Under the pieces are notes generated by a model. It did no database searches. It worked only from the letters and a program-made list of their open reading frames with translations, and was not told the DNA's origin. From positions 1,302,001-1,366,000 of the forward strand of contig NZ_JACOQD010000001.1 in the NCBI RefSeq assembly GCF_014297365.1: DNA of 64,000 nucleotides, in the 5' to 3' direction. Numbering within the stretch: position 1 is the stretch's first letter; each line of letters opens with the position of its first letter. Shown in pieces: positions 8,730 to 17,556 of the stretch. This stretch comes from Winogradskyella echinorum (GTDB lineage: Bacteria; Bacteroidota; Bacteroidia; Flavobacteriales; Flavobacteriaceae). The position numbers and the translations under genes are program-made.

Positions 8730-8943
8730 CAAACTTCTGACTTTTTTCTAGACGCTTCACATGAACGCGATTTAGTACAGAATTAATTTCTTTAAATTTT
8801 GGAGTTAAAGGAATAAAATTACCATTTCCATCAATGGTCATCTCAGATTTACAGTTTTTACACTTATACTCTTTAACATGGTAAGTCACATTTTTGGAGA
8901 CTTTATAGTCATGGCCAAATAGTGAACAGTAAACGTTTTTCAT
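8713..8943 (-). CDS. Small Cys/His zinc-ribbon-like protein (paralogue 2 of 3)
   Basis: This 76-residue paralogue of the proteins at 2598-2834 and 9025-9267 has C6-x4-H11 in CSLFGHDY, then C28-x2-C31, then NGNF. Four possible zinc ligands are in the same spacing as in the other two. The C-terminal half (residues 45-76) is basic and probably helical, with LTPKFKEINSVLNRVHVKR closely matching LTPKYQEINSALERIYNNR in paralogue 3. It ends inside the 3' end of thiL by 17 bases, in convergent orientation. Function unknown; DNA, RNA or protein binding would all fit. Confidence 0.78.
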   Translation of the reverse strand: MKNVYCSLFGHDYKVSKNVTYHVKEYKCKNCKSEMTIDGNGNFIPLTPKFKEINSVLNRVHVKRLEKSQKFVMIDL

Positions 8944-9024
8944 TTTTTATTTAGTCTCTTAAGGGATTAAAAGGTGTTAGAGCCTTAAAGATAACAAAAT
9001 GAGTTGTTCACAAGTTATTAACAT

Positions 9025-9267
9025 TTAATAAATCGACGAACTGAGTGTTTTTTGCTTCAAACGCATCATTCTATTATTGTAAATACGTTCTAATGCCGAA
9101 TTTATTTCTTGATATTTTGGAGTCAGTTCAGTTAATCTACCATTACTATTTGTAGTTAATTGCTTTTTGCAGCATTTGCATGTGTACTCTTTAACATGGT
9201 TGGTTACTTTTTTTGTCATCTGATAGTTATGACCAAAGAAATCGCAGTAAAGTTTAGTAGGTGTCAT
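9025..9267 (-). CDS. Small Cys/His zinc-ribbon-like protein (paralogue 3 of 3)
   Basis: This 80-residue paralogue has C8-x4-H13 in CDFFGHNY, then C30-x2-C33 (C32 is an extra Cys), then NGR. It is the nearest relative of the protein at 8713-8943, from which it is separated by 81 bases, so these two probably arose by local duplication. The third member, 6 kb away, is more diverged. The basic helical C-terminus is shared. It is an independent small gene; no promoter matching TAnnTTTG was found directly upstream. Function is not known. Confidence 0.78.
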   Translation of the reverse strand: MTPTKLYCDFFGHNYQMTKKVTNHVKEYTCKCCKKQLTTNSNGRLTELTPKYQEINSALERIYNNRMMRLKQKTLSSSIY

Positions 9268-9345
9268 GGCATGGTGGTTTACATTTATTTTTTTAATCTC
9301 GAGTATAAACTTAGAAAAAAAAGATAAATAAAACGTTTAAGTGAA

Positions 9346-10122
9346 TTATTTTTCGACAAAGTGTTTTAAAAAGTAAGATAATTCTGATTTATTTTCAATG
9401 TGACTCATATGTCCTTCTGACAATTCTATATAATTAATAGAAGTGTGTTTTATTTTCTCAACGTGTTTTTCAATATCAATTAATGAGTCTTTTTTACCGA
9501 GTATTACTAACTTCTTACAATTTAGGTTATTAAAAACTTCAAATCTATTAGGCCTTAGTTTCATACCTTCTTGCGCAGCAATGTACCCTTGGACAGAAGT
9601 ATGTAATGCTAATTCTAAAGCTTCATTAAATTCTTTTTCGAATTTCGTTCTGCTTTCTGCAGCAAATAAGTTAGCAAAAGACATATTAACTAAAGATTCA
9701 AAATGAGTTTTTGCCATTTCATTAGCTCTTGATCTTATGAGCTTTCGTTCGTCATCATCAGCTTCAAAAGTAGAATTCATTAAACACAAACCGTTAAATA
9801 ATTCTGGTTGGTTTTCTGCTAATGCTAAAGCCACATAACCTCCCATAGAATGGCCGATAAAGTGAGCATTATTTATATTTAAATGATTTAAAACAGCAAG
9901 CACTGCTTCAGCCATAGCTTCCATGCTGTGCACATAACCTATACAATCGGTTTTTCCATGACCTAATAAATCTATGGCAACAATTTGGTGGTTTTGAGAT
10001 AACTCTGGTGTTAAATTTCGCCACATATCAATATTTTCAAGAAATCCATGAAGTAAAATTATTGCAGACCCTTCTCCTTCGACATTATAATGAATTGTAC
10101 TGTTTTTGTATTCTTTAATCAT
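9346..10122 (-). CDS. Alpha/beta-fold hydrolase
   Basis: This 258-residue cytoplasmic alpha/beta hydrolase has the oxyanion motif HGF at 25-27 and the nucleophile elbow GHSMGG with Ser92. A C-terminal catalytic His is in SEGHMSHIE, and an acidic residue probably comes from KKDSLID. The motifs match the esterase/MhpC-BioH-like group, whose substrate cannot be read from sequence. An in-frame ATG exists at 10143, but the ATG at 10122 is chosen. A TATCTTTG promoter element at 10128-10135 ends 5 bases before it and would lie within the longer reading frame. The transcript should therefore be leaderless. Confidence 0.88.
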   Translation of the reverse strand: MIKEYKNSTIHYNVEGEGSAIILLHGFLENIDMWRNLTPELSQNHQIVAIDLLGHGKTDCIGYVHSMEAMAEAVLAVLNHLNINNAHFIGHSMGGYVALALAENQPELFNGLCLMNSTFEADDDERKLIRSRANEMAKTHFESLVNMSFANLFAAESRTKFEKEFNEALELALHTSVQGYIAAQEGMKLRPNRFEVFNNLNCKKLVILGKKDSLIDIEKHVEKIKHTSINYIELSEGHMSHIENKSELSYFLKHFVEK

Positions 10123-10127
10123 AACTG

Positions 10128-10135
10128 CAAAGATA
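10128..10135 (-). promoter_or_regulatory. -7 element of the alpha/beta hydrolase promoter, leaderless
   Basis: The minus strand reads TATCTTTG, ending 5 bases before the ATG at 10122. It decides the start codon. A TTG at the expected distance is not seen. Confidence 0.5.
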
Positions 10136-10179
10136 TATTTCATTAGATACTTTAGAGCTATTCATCACTAACATTTTAG

Positions 10180-10187
10180 TATATTTG
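10180..10187 (+). promoter_or_regulatory. Probable -7 element of the serine hydrolase gene
   Basis: TATATTTG matches TAnnTTTG and ends 27 bases before the ATG at 10215. The -33 box is not clear. Confidence 0.4.
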
Positions 10188-10214
10188 AGTTCTTTCAAAC
10201 TAAATAAAAATCGA

Positions 10215-11765
10215 ATGTTTTTAAAACGTTTATTTTCAGTAATTCTTTTTATTTCAGCATCCACGTTATATGCTCAAATTGAAAAACAACAACTCGATAA
10301 GTTAATAAAGGAAACCCTAACCACTTTTGATGTGCCTGGCATTTCTGTAGGTATTTTTAAAGATGGAGAAGTGGTTTATGCCAAAGGTCATGGAGTGCGT
10401 TCGTTGACCAATAAAAAAGATATGAATGCCAATACCTTAGTTGGTGTGGCATCCAACAGTAAAGGTTTTACTTGTTTTGCTTTAGCGATGATGATTGAGG
10501 AAGGAAAGCTAAATTGGGATGATCCTGTACGTAAACACATTCCAGAATTTCAGTTAAACGATCCTTGGGTGACCGAAAACTTTACAGTTAGAGATTTAGT
10601 GACGCATAGAAGTGGTATGGGATTAGGAGCGGGTGATTTAATGTTTTTTCCTGAAGGAAATGATTTCAACGTTATCGATGTCATTAAAAACGTAAAGTAT
10701 CTAGAACCTGAAACCTCATTTAGAAGCAAATTCGCTTACAATAATAATATGTTCATTATTGCTGGTGAAGTTTTAAAGCGTGTAAGTGGTTTGTCTTGGG
10801 AAGACTTTATTGAAACCAAGATTATGAAACCTGTTGGAATGACAAGTTCTAAGGCATCCTACAACAGAGTTACAGATAAATCTAATATCATCGATGCTCA
10901 TACCAGAGCAGAAGGTAAGGTGATTCAGATTCCGCACGATTGGAGTGAAACTGCTAATGCAGCTGGAGGCATTGTAAGTAACGTGCCAGATATGTTAACA
11001 TGGGCAAAATTCTTAATGAATGATGCGGTGACTGAAAATGGTGAACGTTTGTTGAGTGTAGCACAATTTCATGAGCTTTGGCAATTGCAAACTCCGCTTA
11101 AAGTAAGCGCAACCGATATTTACGATTCTAACTTTAGAGGTTATGGTTTAGGTTGGTTTCTTACAGATGTAAAAGGAGGTCATAAACAAGTGTATCATAC
11201 AGGTGGATTAATAGGAACGGTGACGCAGTTTACCATGATTCCAGATTTAGATTTAGCCATCGTTGTGCTGACGAACCAGATGAATGGTATGGCATTCAAT
11301 ACTATTACTAATACCATTAAAGATTCGTATTTAGGTTATGAAAACCGTAATTGGCTAGAAAATTATGGTAAACGTAATGCAGATTACTTAAAATATAACG
11401 ACAGTTTAAAAGCTGAGGTTTATAATAAGGTTAAAAAAGCAAAAACAAACGTTGCCATTCCAGACTCAAAACAAATTGTAGGCACCTACACTGATGATTG
11501 GTTTGGTGATATTATCATTTCTCATGATGGAAAAACTTACAGTATTAAGTGTGAACGTTCGCCAAGATTGTTTGGTGAACTGCTACCATACAACGCAACC
11601 ACTTTTGTTGTAAAATGGAATGACCGAAGTTATGATGCAGATGTGTTTATGCAATTCACCTTTAATGAAAAAGAGGAAGCGGTTGCTGCAACCATGAAAT
11701 ACATTGCGCCAATTACCGACTTTAGTTTCGATTTTCACGATTTAGAACTAATAAAGACCAACTAA
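10215..11765 (+). CDS. Exported serine hydrolase (class C beta-lactamase fold) with DUF3471-like tail
   Basis: This 516-residue MEROPS S12-type protein has a cleavable signal peptide ending near STLYAQ. Catalytic motifs are SxxK at Ser80-Lys83 (ASNSKGF), Tyr-x-Asn in FAYNNN, and HTGG in YHTGGLIG replacing KTG. The C-terminal 90 residues form a beta-rich DUF3471-like domain (VGTYTDDWFGD onward). Such proteins hydrolyse D-amino acid esters or peptides, or act on peptidoglycan stems; substrate cannot be stated. The start is the ATG at 10215; the frame extends upstream only to TTG codons. It directly abuts brnQ. A second serine hydrolase of the fold lies at 13775-15298. Confidence 0.9.
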   Translation: MFLKRLFSVILFISASTLYAQIEKQQLDKLIKETLTTFDVPGISVGIFKDGEVVYAKGHGVRSLTNKKDMNANTLVGVASNSKGFTCFALAMMIEEGKLNWDDPVRKHIPEFQLNDPWVTENFTVRDLVTHRSGMGLGAGDLMFFPEGNDFNVIDVIKNVKYLEPETSFRSKFAYNNNMFIIAGEVLKRVSGLSWEDFIETKIMKPVGMTSSKASYNRVTDKSNIIDAHTRAEGKVIQIPHDWSETANAAGGIVSNVPDMLTWAKFLMNDAVTENGERLLSVAQFHELWQLQTPLKVSATDIYDSNFRGYGLGWFLTDVKGGHKQVYHTGGLIGTVTQFTMIPDLDLAIVVLTNQMNGMAFNTITNTIKDSYLGYENRNWLENYGKRNADYLKYNDSLKAEVYNKVKKAKTNVAIPDSKQIVGTYTDDWFGDIIISHDGKTYSIKCERSPRLFGELLPYNATTFVVKWNDRSYDADVFMQFTFNEKEEAVAATMKYIAPITDFSFDFHDLELIKTN

Positions 11766-13067
11766 GTGAACATACAACGTAAAGAACTTTTAGTCACAAG
11801 TTTTGCCTTATTCTCGCTGTTTTTTGGAGCAGGAAACTTGTTATTACCACCATTATTAGGTTATAACGCAGGTGAAAATTGGTTTTGGGTCACTGTAGGT
11901 TTTATGATTACTGCTGTGGTGATTCCTATTGTCGGAATTTTAGCGCATGCGAGATTACAAGGTACTTTATACGATTTTGGTAAAAAAGTATCACCAACCT
12001 TTAGTTTAATTTATTGTATTCTTATTTATATCATAGCAGTTGCAATTCCATCACCAAGAACAGCAGCTGCCACGCACGAAATTGCGATTCATCCTGCCTT
12101 TGGAACAAGTCCATTATTAACCAGTGCCATTTACTTTTCACTCGTTTTAGTATTTGTCCTCAATCGTTCAAAAATTTTGAATCTCATAGGTAAGTTTCTA
12201 ACTCCATTTATTGTAATCATGCTCTTGGCAGTCATTGGTATTGGACTTTCAACTTCAACATTTGCTACAGGAATCTCACAATTTGAAACACCAATTGTTA
12301 CAGGAATTTTAGAAGGCTACCAAACTTTTGATGCTATTGGAGCCGTCGTTGTTGGAGCTGTAATTATTGTGTCCTTGAACTTTAAAAACATGAAGGTGAG
12401 TCAGTTTGAATCTAAACGCAAGCTCATCAGACAATCCGGATTTATAGCGGGTGCAGGCTTGTTTGTAATTTATGCAGGATTGATTTCGGTTGGAGCCTAT
12501 TATGGATCTGAAATTGAAGTCAACGCTGAACTCAGTAGCGATATGCAGCGTGCTAATTTACTGCGAGGCATTAGTATAGCATCCTTAGGTGAATTTGGAA
12601 ATACCGTTTTAAGTATTCTCATTTCTCTAGCTTGTTTTACGACTGCGATTGGCATTGTAGCCGGAACCGCAGATTATTTTAAAGGCTTATTAAACGATTC
12701 GCAAGTCGTTTATATTATTACGGCAATAATTGCTTGTATTCTAGGAGTTGTTGTTGGTCAGCTCGATTTTAATAGTATTATAATGGTGGCAATTCCGGTT
12801 TTGTTATTTATTTATCCTATAACCATAGTGCTAATTCTTTTGAATGTATTACCAGAAAAACTAGCCACCTCATTAGTGTTTAGAGCTGTAGTAATAGTTA
12901 CTTTTATATTCAGCATTCCAGATGTTATAGGTTTTTTAAGTCCTTCGGAAGGGTTAAAAACGGTAACGAGTTACATTCCTTTTGCTAGTCAAAGTTTGGG
13001 TTGGGTGTTACCTGCTTTAGTCGTTTTTGTGTTGACTTCACTACTTCAACTTAATAAAAAAAATTAG
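11766..13067 (+). CDS. brnQ: Branched-chain amino acid transporter BrnQ (GTG start)
   Basis: This 433-residue inner-membrane carrier takes up Leu, Ile and Val with Na+ or H+ (LIVCS family). About twelve hydrophobic segments are visible, and the N-terminal FALFSLFFGAGNLLLPPLLG segment is diagnostic of the family. The start is GTG at 11766, immediately after the stop codon of the serine hydrolase; no ATG is close enough to give a full first membrane segment. The two genes are therefore tightly coupled. The Dam-like methylase starts 1 base after its stop. Confidence 0.93.
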   Translation: MNIQRKELLVTSFALFSLFFGAGNLLLPPLLGYNAGENWFWVTVGFMITAVVIPIVGILAHARLQGTLYDFGKKVSPTFSLIYCILIYIIAVAIPSPRTAAATHEIAIHPAFGTSPLLTSAIYFSLVLVFVLNRSKILNLIGKFLTPFIVIMLLAVIGIGLSTSTFATGISQFETPIVTGILEGYQTFDAIGAVVVGAVIIVSLNFKNMKVSQFESKRKLIRQSGFIAGAGLFVIYAGLISVGAYYGSEIEVNAELSSDMQRANLLRGISIASLGEFGNTVLSILISLACFTTAIGIVAGTADYFKGLLNDSQVVYIITAIIACILGVVVGQLDFNSIIMVAIPVLLFIYPITIVLILLNVLPEKLATSLVFRAVVIVTFIFSIPDVIGFLSPSEGLKTVTSYIPFASQSLGWVLPALVVFVLTSLLQLNKKN

Positions 13068-13068
13068 G

Positions 13069-13773
13069 ATGAAGTACATGGGAAGCAAGGCACGCTTTGC
13101 TAAAGATTTATTACCTATAATTCTGAAAGATAGACAGCCAAACCAAACGTATCTCGAGCCGTTTGCAGGTGGTATGAATATGATAGACAAGGTTGATGGT
13201 ATTCGTATTGCTAATGACCAACACCAAGAACTTATGGCTATGTGGCAAGCCTTAATTATTGAAAATTGGGATCCACCACAATTGGTAACCGAAGAAGAAT
13301 ACAAGCATATAAAATACAACCAAGAAGACTACCCAAAACACTTGGTAGGTTATGTTGGGTTTAATTCTTTTGGTGGTAAATGGTTTGCAGGTTACAGACG
13401 GGATAAAGAAGGTAAGCGCGATTATTGGGGCGAACACTATCGGAATATCACCAAACAAGTACCAAATTTAGATGGTGTGATTTTATCTTGTAAATCGTAT
13501 TTAGAATTAGACATTCCAAAAAACAGCATTGTGTATTGCGATCCACCTTATGCTTCAACAACTAAATATCGCGATGCTTTTAATCACGACCAATTTTGGG
13601 ATTGGTGCAGACAGCAAAGTAAAGCTGGCCATCAAGTTTTTATAAGTGAGTATGATGCACCAGACGATTTTAAGTGCATTTGGGAAAAAGGCTCAAAAAC
13701 TACCTTTTCTTGGCATGCTGAAAACCTATCGACCAAAGAAAGTGTGGAGCGGTTGTTTATTTACAATCCTTAA
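13069..13773 (+). CDS. D12-class (Dam-like) adenine-N6 DNA methyltransferase
   Basis: This 234-residue protein has the D12 methylase features: the N-terminal GSKARFAKDLLPII segment, the AdoMet-binding EPFAGG at 30-35 and the catalytic DPPY at 158-161. It should transfer a methyl group to adenine N6 in DNA; the target site is not readable. It is shorter than Dam (about 270-280 residues). No restriction endonuclease gene adjoins it, so it is an orphan in this window. It starts 1 base after brnQ and converges with the serine hydrolase gene at 13775. It may be a phage-derived regulator or relic of a restriction system; that is inference. Confidence 0.88.
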   Translation: MKYMGSKARFAKDLLPIILKDRQPNQTYLEPFAGGMNMIDKVDGIRIANDQHQELMAMWQALIIENWDPPQLVTEEEYKHIKYNQEDYPKHLVGYVGFNSFGGKWFAGYRRDKEGKRDYWGEHYRNITKQVPNLDGVILSCKSYLELDIPKNSIVYCDPPYASTTKYRDAFNHDQFWDWCRQQSKAGHQVFISEYDAPDDFKCIWEKGSKTTFSWHAENLSTKESVERLFIYNP

Positions 13774-13774
13774 T

Positions 13775-15298
13775 CTATTCGTTATTTAGTCGCATTAAGG
13801 CGTCTTTCCCTTTTTCGTAATTAGGATTAATCTCCAGTGTTTTTTCGTAACATTTTTTGGCATTTATGGTATCTTGAAGATTAAGGTGTGCATTTCCTAA
13901 AAGTCGCCAAGCGTAAGTGGATGTGTCATCAATTGTAGTGTAGTAGCTGAGAATTTCTTTCGTGTCTTTCCAATGTTTACCATTTTCTAAAATAGCACCA
14001 ACAGTTAAAATATCTTCATCATTTACATAGTAAATATCAGTGGTATCTGTTTTCATTTCATTCCAAAGTAAAAGGGCTTTATCTAATCCTTGAGATTTAT
14101 AAGTTTCAGAAAATTTATATCGCGCAGATACCTTATAATCTTTTGGTTTTTCATTAAAAATAACTTCAGAAGCAGCATTAATAATTCGGCCAGTTCTAGC
14201 AAAATCCCTATTGGCCATGACTACTATAGATATATTATCATCAGGAAAAATGTACATTATAGACTCAAAGCCTGTATCAGCTCCAGTATGCATAATTATT
14301 GGTCGGTCTAAATACGATTGTAAAAACCAACTTAAACCTATTTTATCTCCCCAAGGAGTATCGTAGGTAGGTTCAACAAACTTATTAAAGTGTGCTTTAT
14401 CTAAAACTTCCTGACCATTGTATGTGCCATTGTTTACATGCATTATGCCCCATTTACACATGTCTAATAGTGTTGCTTGTAGTCCAGAACTTGGCAAATA
14501 TTTATCTGTATGCGGATACGGTTGCCATTCTTGGTTAGTTAGTCCATAAGAATAGGATTTCGCCCAATGTTTTGGTAGACTGTCTATAGGTTTATTATAC
14601 GTGCTTTCTGTCATACCAGTTGGTTCGAGTATGTGCTTAGAAACATATTCTGAAAAAGACATTCCACTTACGCGTGTTATCAATACACCTAAAATATCAA
14701 AAGCCGAATTGCTATAACTAAACTGTGTGCCTGGTTCAAAATCGAGCTCAAAGTTTTTAACGTTTTCTAGATTTTCTTCCAATGCATTAATACCAACTTT
14801 AGGACTTAACCAATCGTCCGCACTTACATGTCTAGGAATACCTGAAGTGTGATTAAGAATATGTTGAATAGTAATGTTTTTATAAGCGTCACTTTTCATG
14901 GTAAATTCCGGAATATACTTCACAATAGAATCCGAAAGTTTTAGTTTTCCTTGCTGAACTAATTTTACAATGGCTGCAGCTGTAAAAGGTTTGGAAACAG
15001 AAGCGATATGAAAACGTGTTTTAAAGCTAGCTTCTTCTTGGGTTTCAATATTAGCAAAGCCAAAAGTTTTAGCATAAATAATGTCATCACCTTTTGTAAT
15101 TCCAATGGCTAAACCAGTCGTATTATCAGTAAGTGTTCTGAGTTTGTTAACGTAAGGAGTTAATAGGCTATCTATATGATTTCCTAATTCTGTTTTTACT
15201 AAAGTGGTCTGACTTTTTGTTTCTGTTTTTGAGTCTTTGCTGCAACTTAAAAGAAAAACAATAATGCTAAAGAAGCCTATGATGTGTTTACTGTTCAT
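13775..15298 (-). CDS. Serine hydrolase lipoprotein (class C beta-lactamase fold) with C-terminal TPR
   Basis: This 507-residue protein has a lipobox (LLSC, about residue 19), so it is membrane-anchored outside the cytoplasm. Motifs are SxxK at Ser100-Lys103 (ASVSKPF), Tyr-Ser-Asn in FSYSNSAF, and HTG in IMHTGADTG. The last 70 residues form at least one TPR (LLGNAHLNLQDTINAKKCYE). It overlaps the upstream GntR gene by 11 bases, so both are co-transcribed and the regulator may control it. A peptidase or esterase role is likely; the substrate is unknown. Confidence 0.88.
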   Translation of the reverse strand: MNSKHIIGFFSIIVFLLSCSKDSKTETKSQTTLVKTELGNHIDSLLTPYVNKLRTLTDNTTGLAIGITKGDDIIYAKTFGFANIETQEEASFKTRFHIASVSKPFTAAAIVKLVQQGKLKLSDSIVKYIPEFTMKSDAYKNITIQHILNHTSGIPRHVSADDWLSPKVGINALEENLENVKNFELDFEPGTQFSYSNSAFDILGVLITRVSGMSFSEYVSKHILEPTGMTESTYNKPIDSLPKHWAKSYSYGLTNQEWQPYPHTDKYLPSSGLQATLLDMCKWGIMHVNNGTYNGQEVLDKAHFNKFVEPTYDTPWGDKIGLSWFLQSYLDRPIIMHTGADTGFESIMYIFPDDNISIVVMANRDFARTGRIINAASEVIFNEKPKDYKVSARYKFSETYKSQGLDKALLLWNEMKTDTTDIYYVNDEDILTVGAILENGKHWKDTKEILSYYTTIDDTSTYAWRLLGNAHLNLQDTINAKKCYEKTLEINPNYEKGKDALMRLNNE

Positions 15299-15917
15299 GA
15301 TGATTTTGATTGATGTGTTTTATACTAATCGCCCAATTCTCTTGTAGAATTTTTATAGCTTTTGAAAGGGCATTGCTCTCTAAAGCATCGATAAGAGCGT
15401 TATGCATCTCAACAGAATTGTTATGTGGTACATGTGTCATATACACATGCTCATAGATAAATATCCTAAGACGAATATCCTCTATGAGTTTATGCGCATA
15501 TTGATTGGTGTGCGATTTAATTAAGCATTTATGAAATGCCATATCCAGCTTAAGACGTTCTGTAGCATGCGATGCTTTGGCAAAATTGGCATTAATCAGT
15601 TTCAATTCAGCTAGCTGTGCTTTTGTAAATGAAGATTGTTTTACGGCAGCACTTTCTAGCATTGTTATCAGTTCATAAAGTTCTAAAGCTTCATTGGTAT
15701 TAAGTTCGGTAACAAAAAAACCACGATTTGGAATGTACGTCACGATTCCTGTTTCTACCAATTGACTTAAAGCTTCACGAACTGGAGTCGCACTAACCTC
15801 TAAAGCCTCAGCAATACTAGGTAATGAGATACGATGACCAGGAGCTATTTTGCCTTCTGCCATCTGATTTAACAAAATCGTTTTAACGTCTTTTCTAAGG
15901 TTTTGTATCGTTATCAT
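15288..15917 (-). CDS. GntR-family transcription regulator, FCD (FadR-like) type
   Basis: This 209-residue protein has an N-terminal winged helix-turn-helix (ISLPSIAEALEVSATPVREAL is the recognition part, residues about 28-50). An all-helical FCD ligand domain follows (about 78-200), whose His and Asp residues (AFHKCLIKSH, EMHNALIDAL) probably bind a metal. The family usually senses small carboxylates. It overlaps the serine hydrolase gene by 11 bases, making that hydrolase a likely target. A promoter with a 12-bp palindrome between its two boxes lies directly upstream and suggests autoregulation. Confidence 0.92.
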   Translation of the reverse strand: MITIQNLRKDVKTILLNQMAEGKIAPGHRISLPSIAEALEVSATPVREALSQLVETGIVTYIPNRGFFVTELNTNEALELYELITMLESAAVKQSSFTKAQLAELKLINANFAKASHATERLKLDMAFHKCLIKSHTNQYAHKLIEDIRLRIFIYEHVYMTHVPHNNSVEMHNALIDALESNALSKAIKILQENWAISIKHINQNHHEQ

Positions 15918-15921
15918 GAAT

Positions 15922-15952
15922 CAAATATAATATATCATATATGATTTAACAA
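15922..15952 (-). promoter_or_regulatory. Promoter and probable operator of the GntR gene
   Basis: On the minus strand there is TTG (15952-15950), a 20-base spacer and TATATTTG (15929-15922), ending 4 bases before the ATG, so the transcript should be leaderless. The perfect 12-bp palindrome ATCATATATGAT at 15934-15945 lies in the spacer. A bound dimer there would block the polymerase. Promoter boxes and palindrome are seen; the regulator identity is inference. Confidence 0.6.
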
Positions 15953-16060
15953 ATACTTATTCGTGTTTTTGAAATTGATCCGATAAATGTTATATAATTA
16001 ACATTCTGTAAAAAGTTATACTAATTTTTACATTTCTAAGGAAATATTTAGCGTCACTTA

Positions 16061-16068
16061 TACATTTG
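16061..16068 (+). promoter_or_regulatory. Probable -7 element of the aspartate kinase gene
   Basis: TACATTTG matches TAnnTTTG and ends 20 bases before the ATG at 16089. No clear -33 TTG was found. Confidence 0.45.
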
Positions 16069-16088
16069 TAGCCTAAAATAGACACATT

Positions 16089-17417
16089 ATGTTAGTATAT
16101 AAGTTTGGCGGCACATCTGTTGGTTCTGTAGTTAACATGAACCATGTAAAAGACATCATAAGTTCAACCGGAAAAAAGATTGTGGTACTTTCTGCAATGT
16201 CTGGTACAACAAATGCTTTGGTAGAGATTTCGGAATTAATAAAAACAAACGAACTTGCTCAGGCCAAAAACAAAATTAGCCAATTGCACCAAACCTATAA
16301 GGCTACGGTTGCTGATTTAATTCAACAGGAAACCTTACGCGAAGAAGTCAGCACGTACGTTACTTCAATTTTTGATGCCTTATTAGCATGTGTCAATCAA
16401 CCACATTCCACATTGTTACATAATACTATAGTAGCCAATGGTGAGTTGTTATCCACATTTATGTTTAGCAGATTATTACAACAAGAAGGTTTTAATGCAA
16501 GGCTTTTGCCTGCCTTAGATTTTATGCGAATTGATAGCAATAACGAGCCTGATAATTTTTACATCAAGCAAAACCTAAATCGTTTAATCAATAGTTCTGA
16601 AGCCGCTGATATTTATATCACTCAAGGTTTTATTTGTCTCGATGCTGAAGGCCAAATCACCAACCTACAACGTGGAGGCAGTGATTACACAGCAACCATT
16701 ATTGGTTCAGCTATTGAAGCAGATGAGGTGCAAATCTGGACAGACATTGACGGATTCCATAACAACGATCCACGTTTTGTGCAAGATACTACAGCCTTAT
16801 CGCATTTGTCTTACGACGAAGCTGCAGAGCTCGCCTATTTTGGCGCTAAAATTTTACATCCACAAACGGTAATGCCAGTGCGTAGTTTAGATATTCCGTT
16901 GCGCTTAAAAAACACCATGGCACCAGAAGCACATGGTACGTTAATTACCAACCAAATTCATGGTGAAGGTATTAAAGCCATTGCCGCAAAAGATGGCATT
17001 ACAGCCATTAAAATAAAGTCGGTACGTATGTTATTGGCACACGGCTTTTTAAAGAAAGTCTTTGAGGTTTTTGAAAAGTACGAAACGTCTATAGACATGA
17101 TTACCACCTCTGAAATTGCAGTGTCCTTAACCATAGACGACGTTACCCATTTAGAAGCCATCACAGAAGAACTCGAAAAATTCGCCACCGTAGAAATCGA
17201 CGATTATATGAGTATTGTTTGCCTTGTTGGTAACCAAATTATTTACCATCCAGACACGCCAGAACTCTTCCAAGTCTTACAAGATGTTAATGTACGTATG
17301 ATTGCTTATGGAGGTAGTAACAACAACATTTCACTATTGGTAAATACTAGCGATAAGTTAGAAACCTTGCAGAAGTTACAGCGTTATGTTTTTGAGGAGA
17401 GTGTTGTTGGAGTTTAG
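16089..17417 (+). CDS. lysC: Aspartate kinase (monofunctional)
   Basis: Aspartate kinase phosphorylates aspartate, the first step towards Lys, Met and Thr. The 442-residue protein begins with YKFGGTSVGS, the nucleotide-binding signature. It has the QGFICLD and RGGSDYTATIIGSAI segments of the kinase domain, and two C-terminal ACT-type regions (about 300-440) that normally confer amino-acid feedback. No homoserine dehydrogenase domain is fused. It stands alone between the GntR gene and the restriction-modification pair. Which end product inhibits it is not readable. Confidence 0.93.
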   Translation: MLVYKFGGTSVGSVVNMNHVKDIISSTGKKIVVLSAMSGTTNALVEISELIKTNELAQAKNKISQLHQTYKATVADLIQQETLREEVSTYVTSIFDALLACVNQPHSTLLHNTIVANGELLSTFMFSRLLQQEGFNARLLPALDFMRIDSNNEPDNFYIKQNLNRLINSSEAADIYITQGFICLDAEGQITNLQRGGSDYTATIIGSAIEADEVQIWTDIDGFHNNDPRFVQDTTALSHLSYDEAAELAYFGAKILHPQTVMPVRSLDIPLRLKNTMAPEAHGTLITNQIHGEGIKAIAAKDGITAIKIKSVRMLLAHGFLKKVFEVFEKYETSIDMITTSEIAVSLTIDDVTHLEAITEELEKFATVEIDDYMSIVCLVGNQIIYHPDTPELFQVLQDVNVRMIAYGGSNNNISLLVNTSDKLETLQKLQRYVFEESVVGV

Positions 17418-17556
17418 AAAAATCATCAAATCATTAAGAGCTTAAATCGGCTAGAATCATCTCAGTGTGGTAGTTTGTTTAAGAGGAATGTTATTCTGAC
17501 AATTTATTTAGTATAATAAATCTTAAATCAAATCTTTTATATTTAAAAAATACGTT

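Noticed and set aside
17490-17520. Possible family B repeat (ATTCTGAC with TTTAGTATAA)
   Set aside because: Only the first arm resembles the family; no second arm was found.
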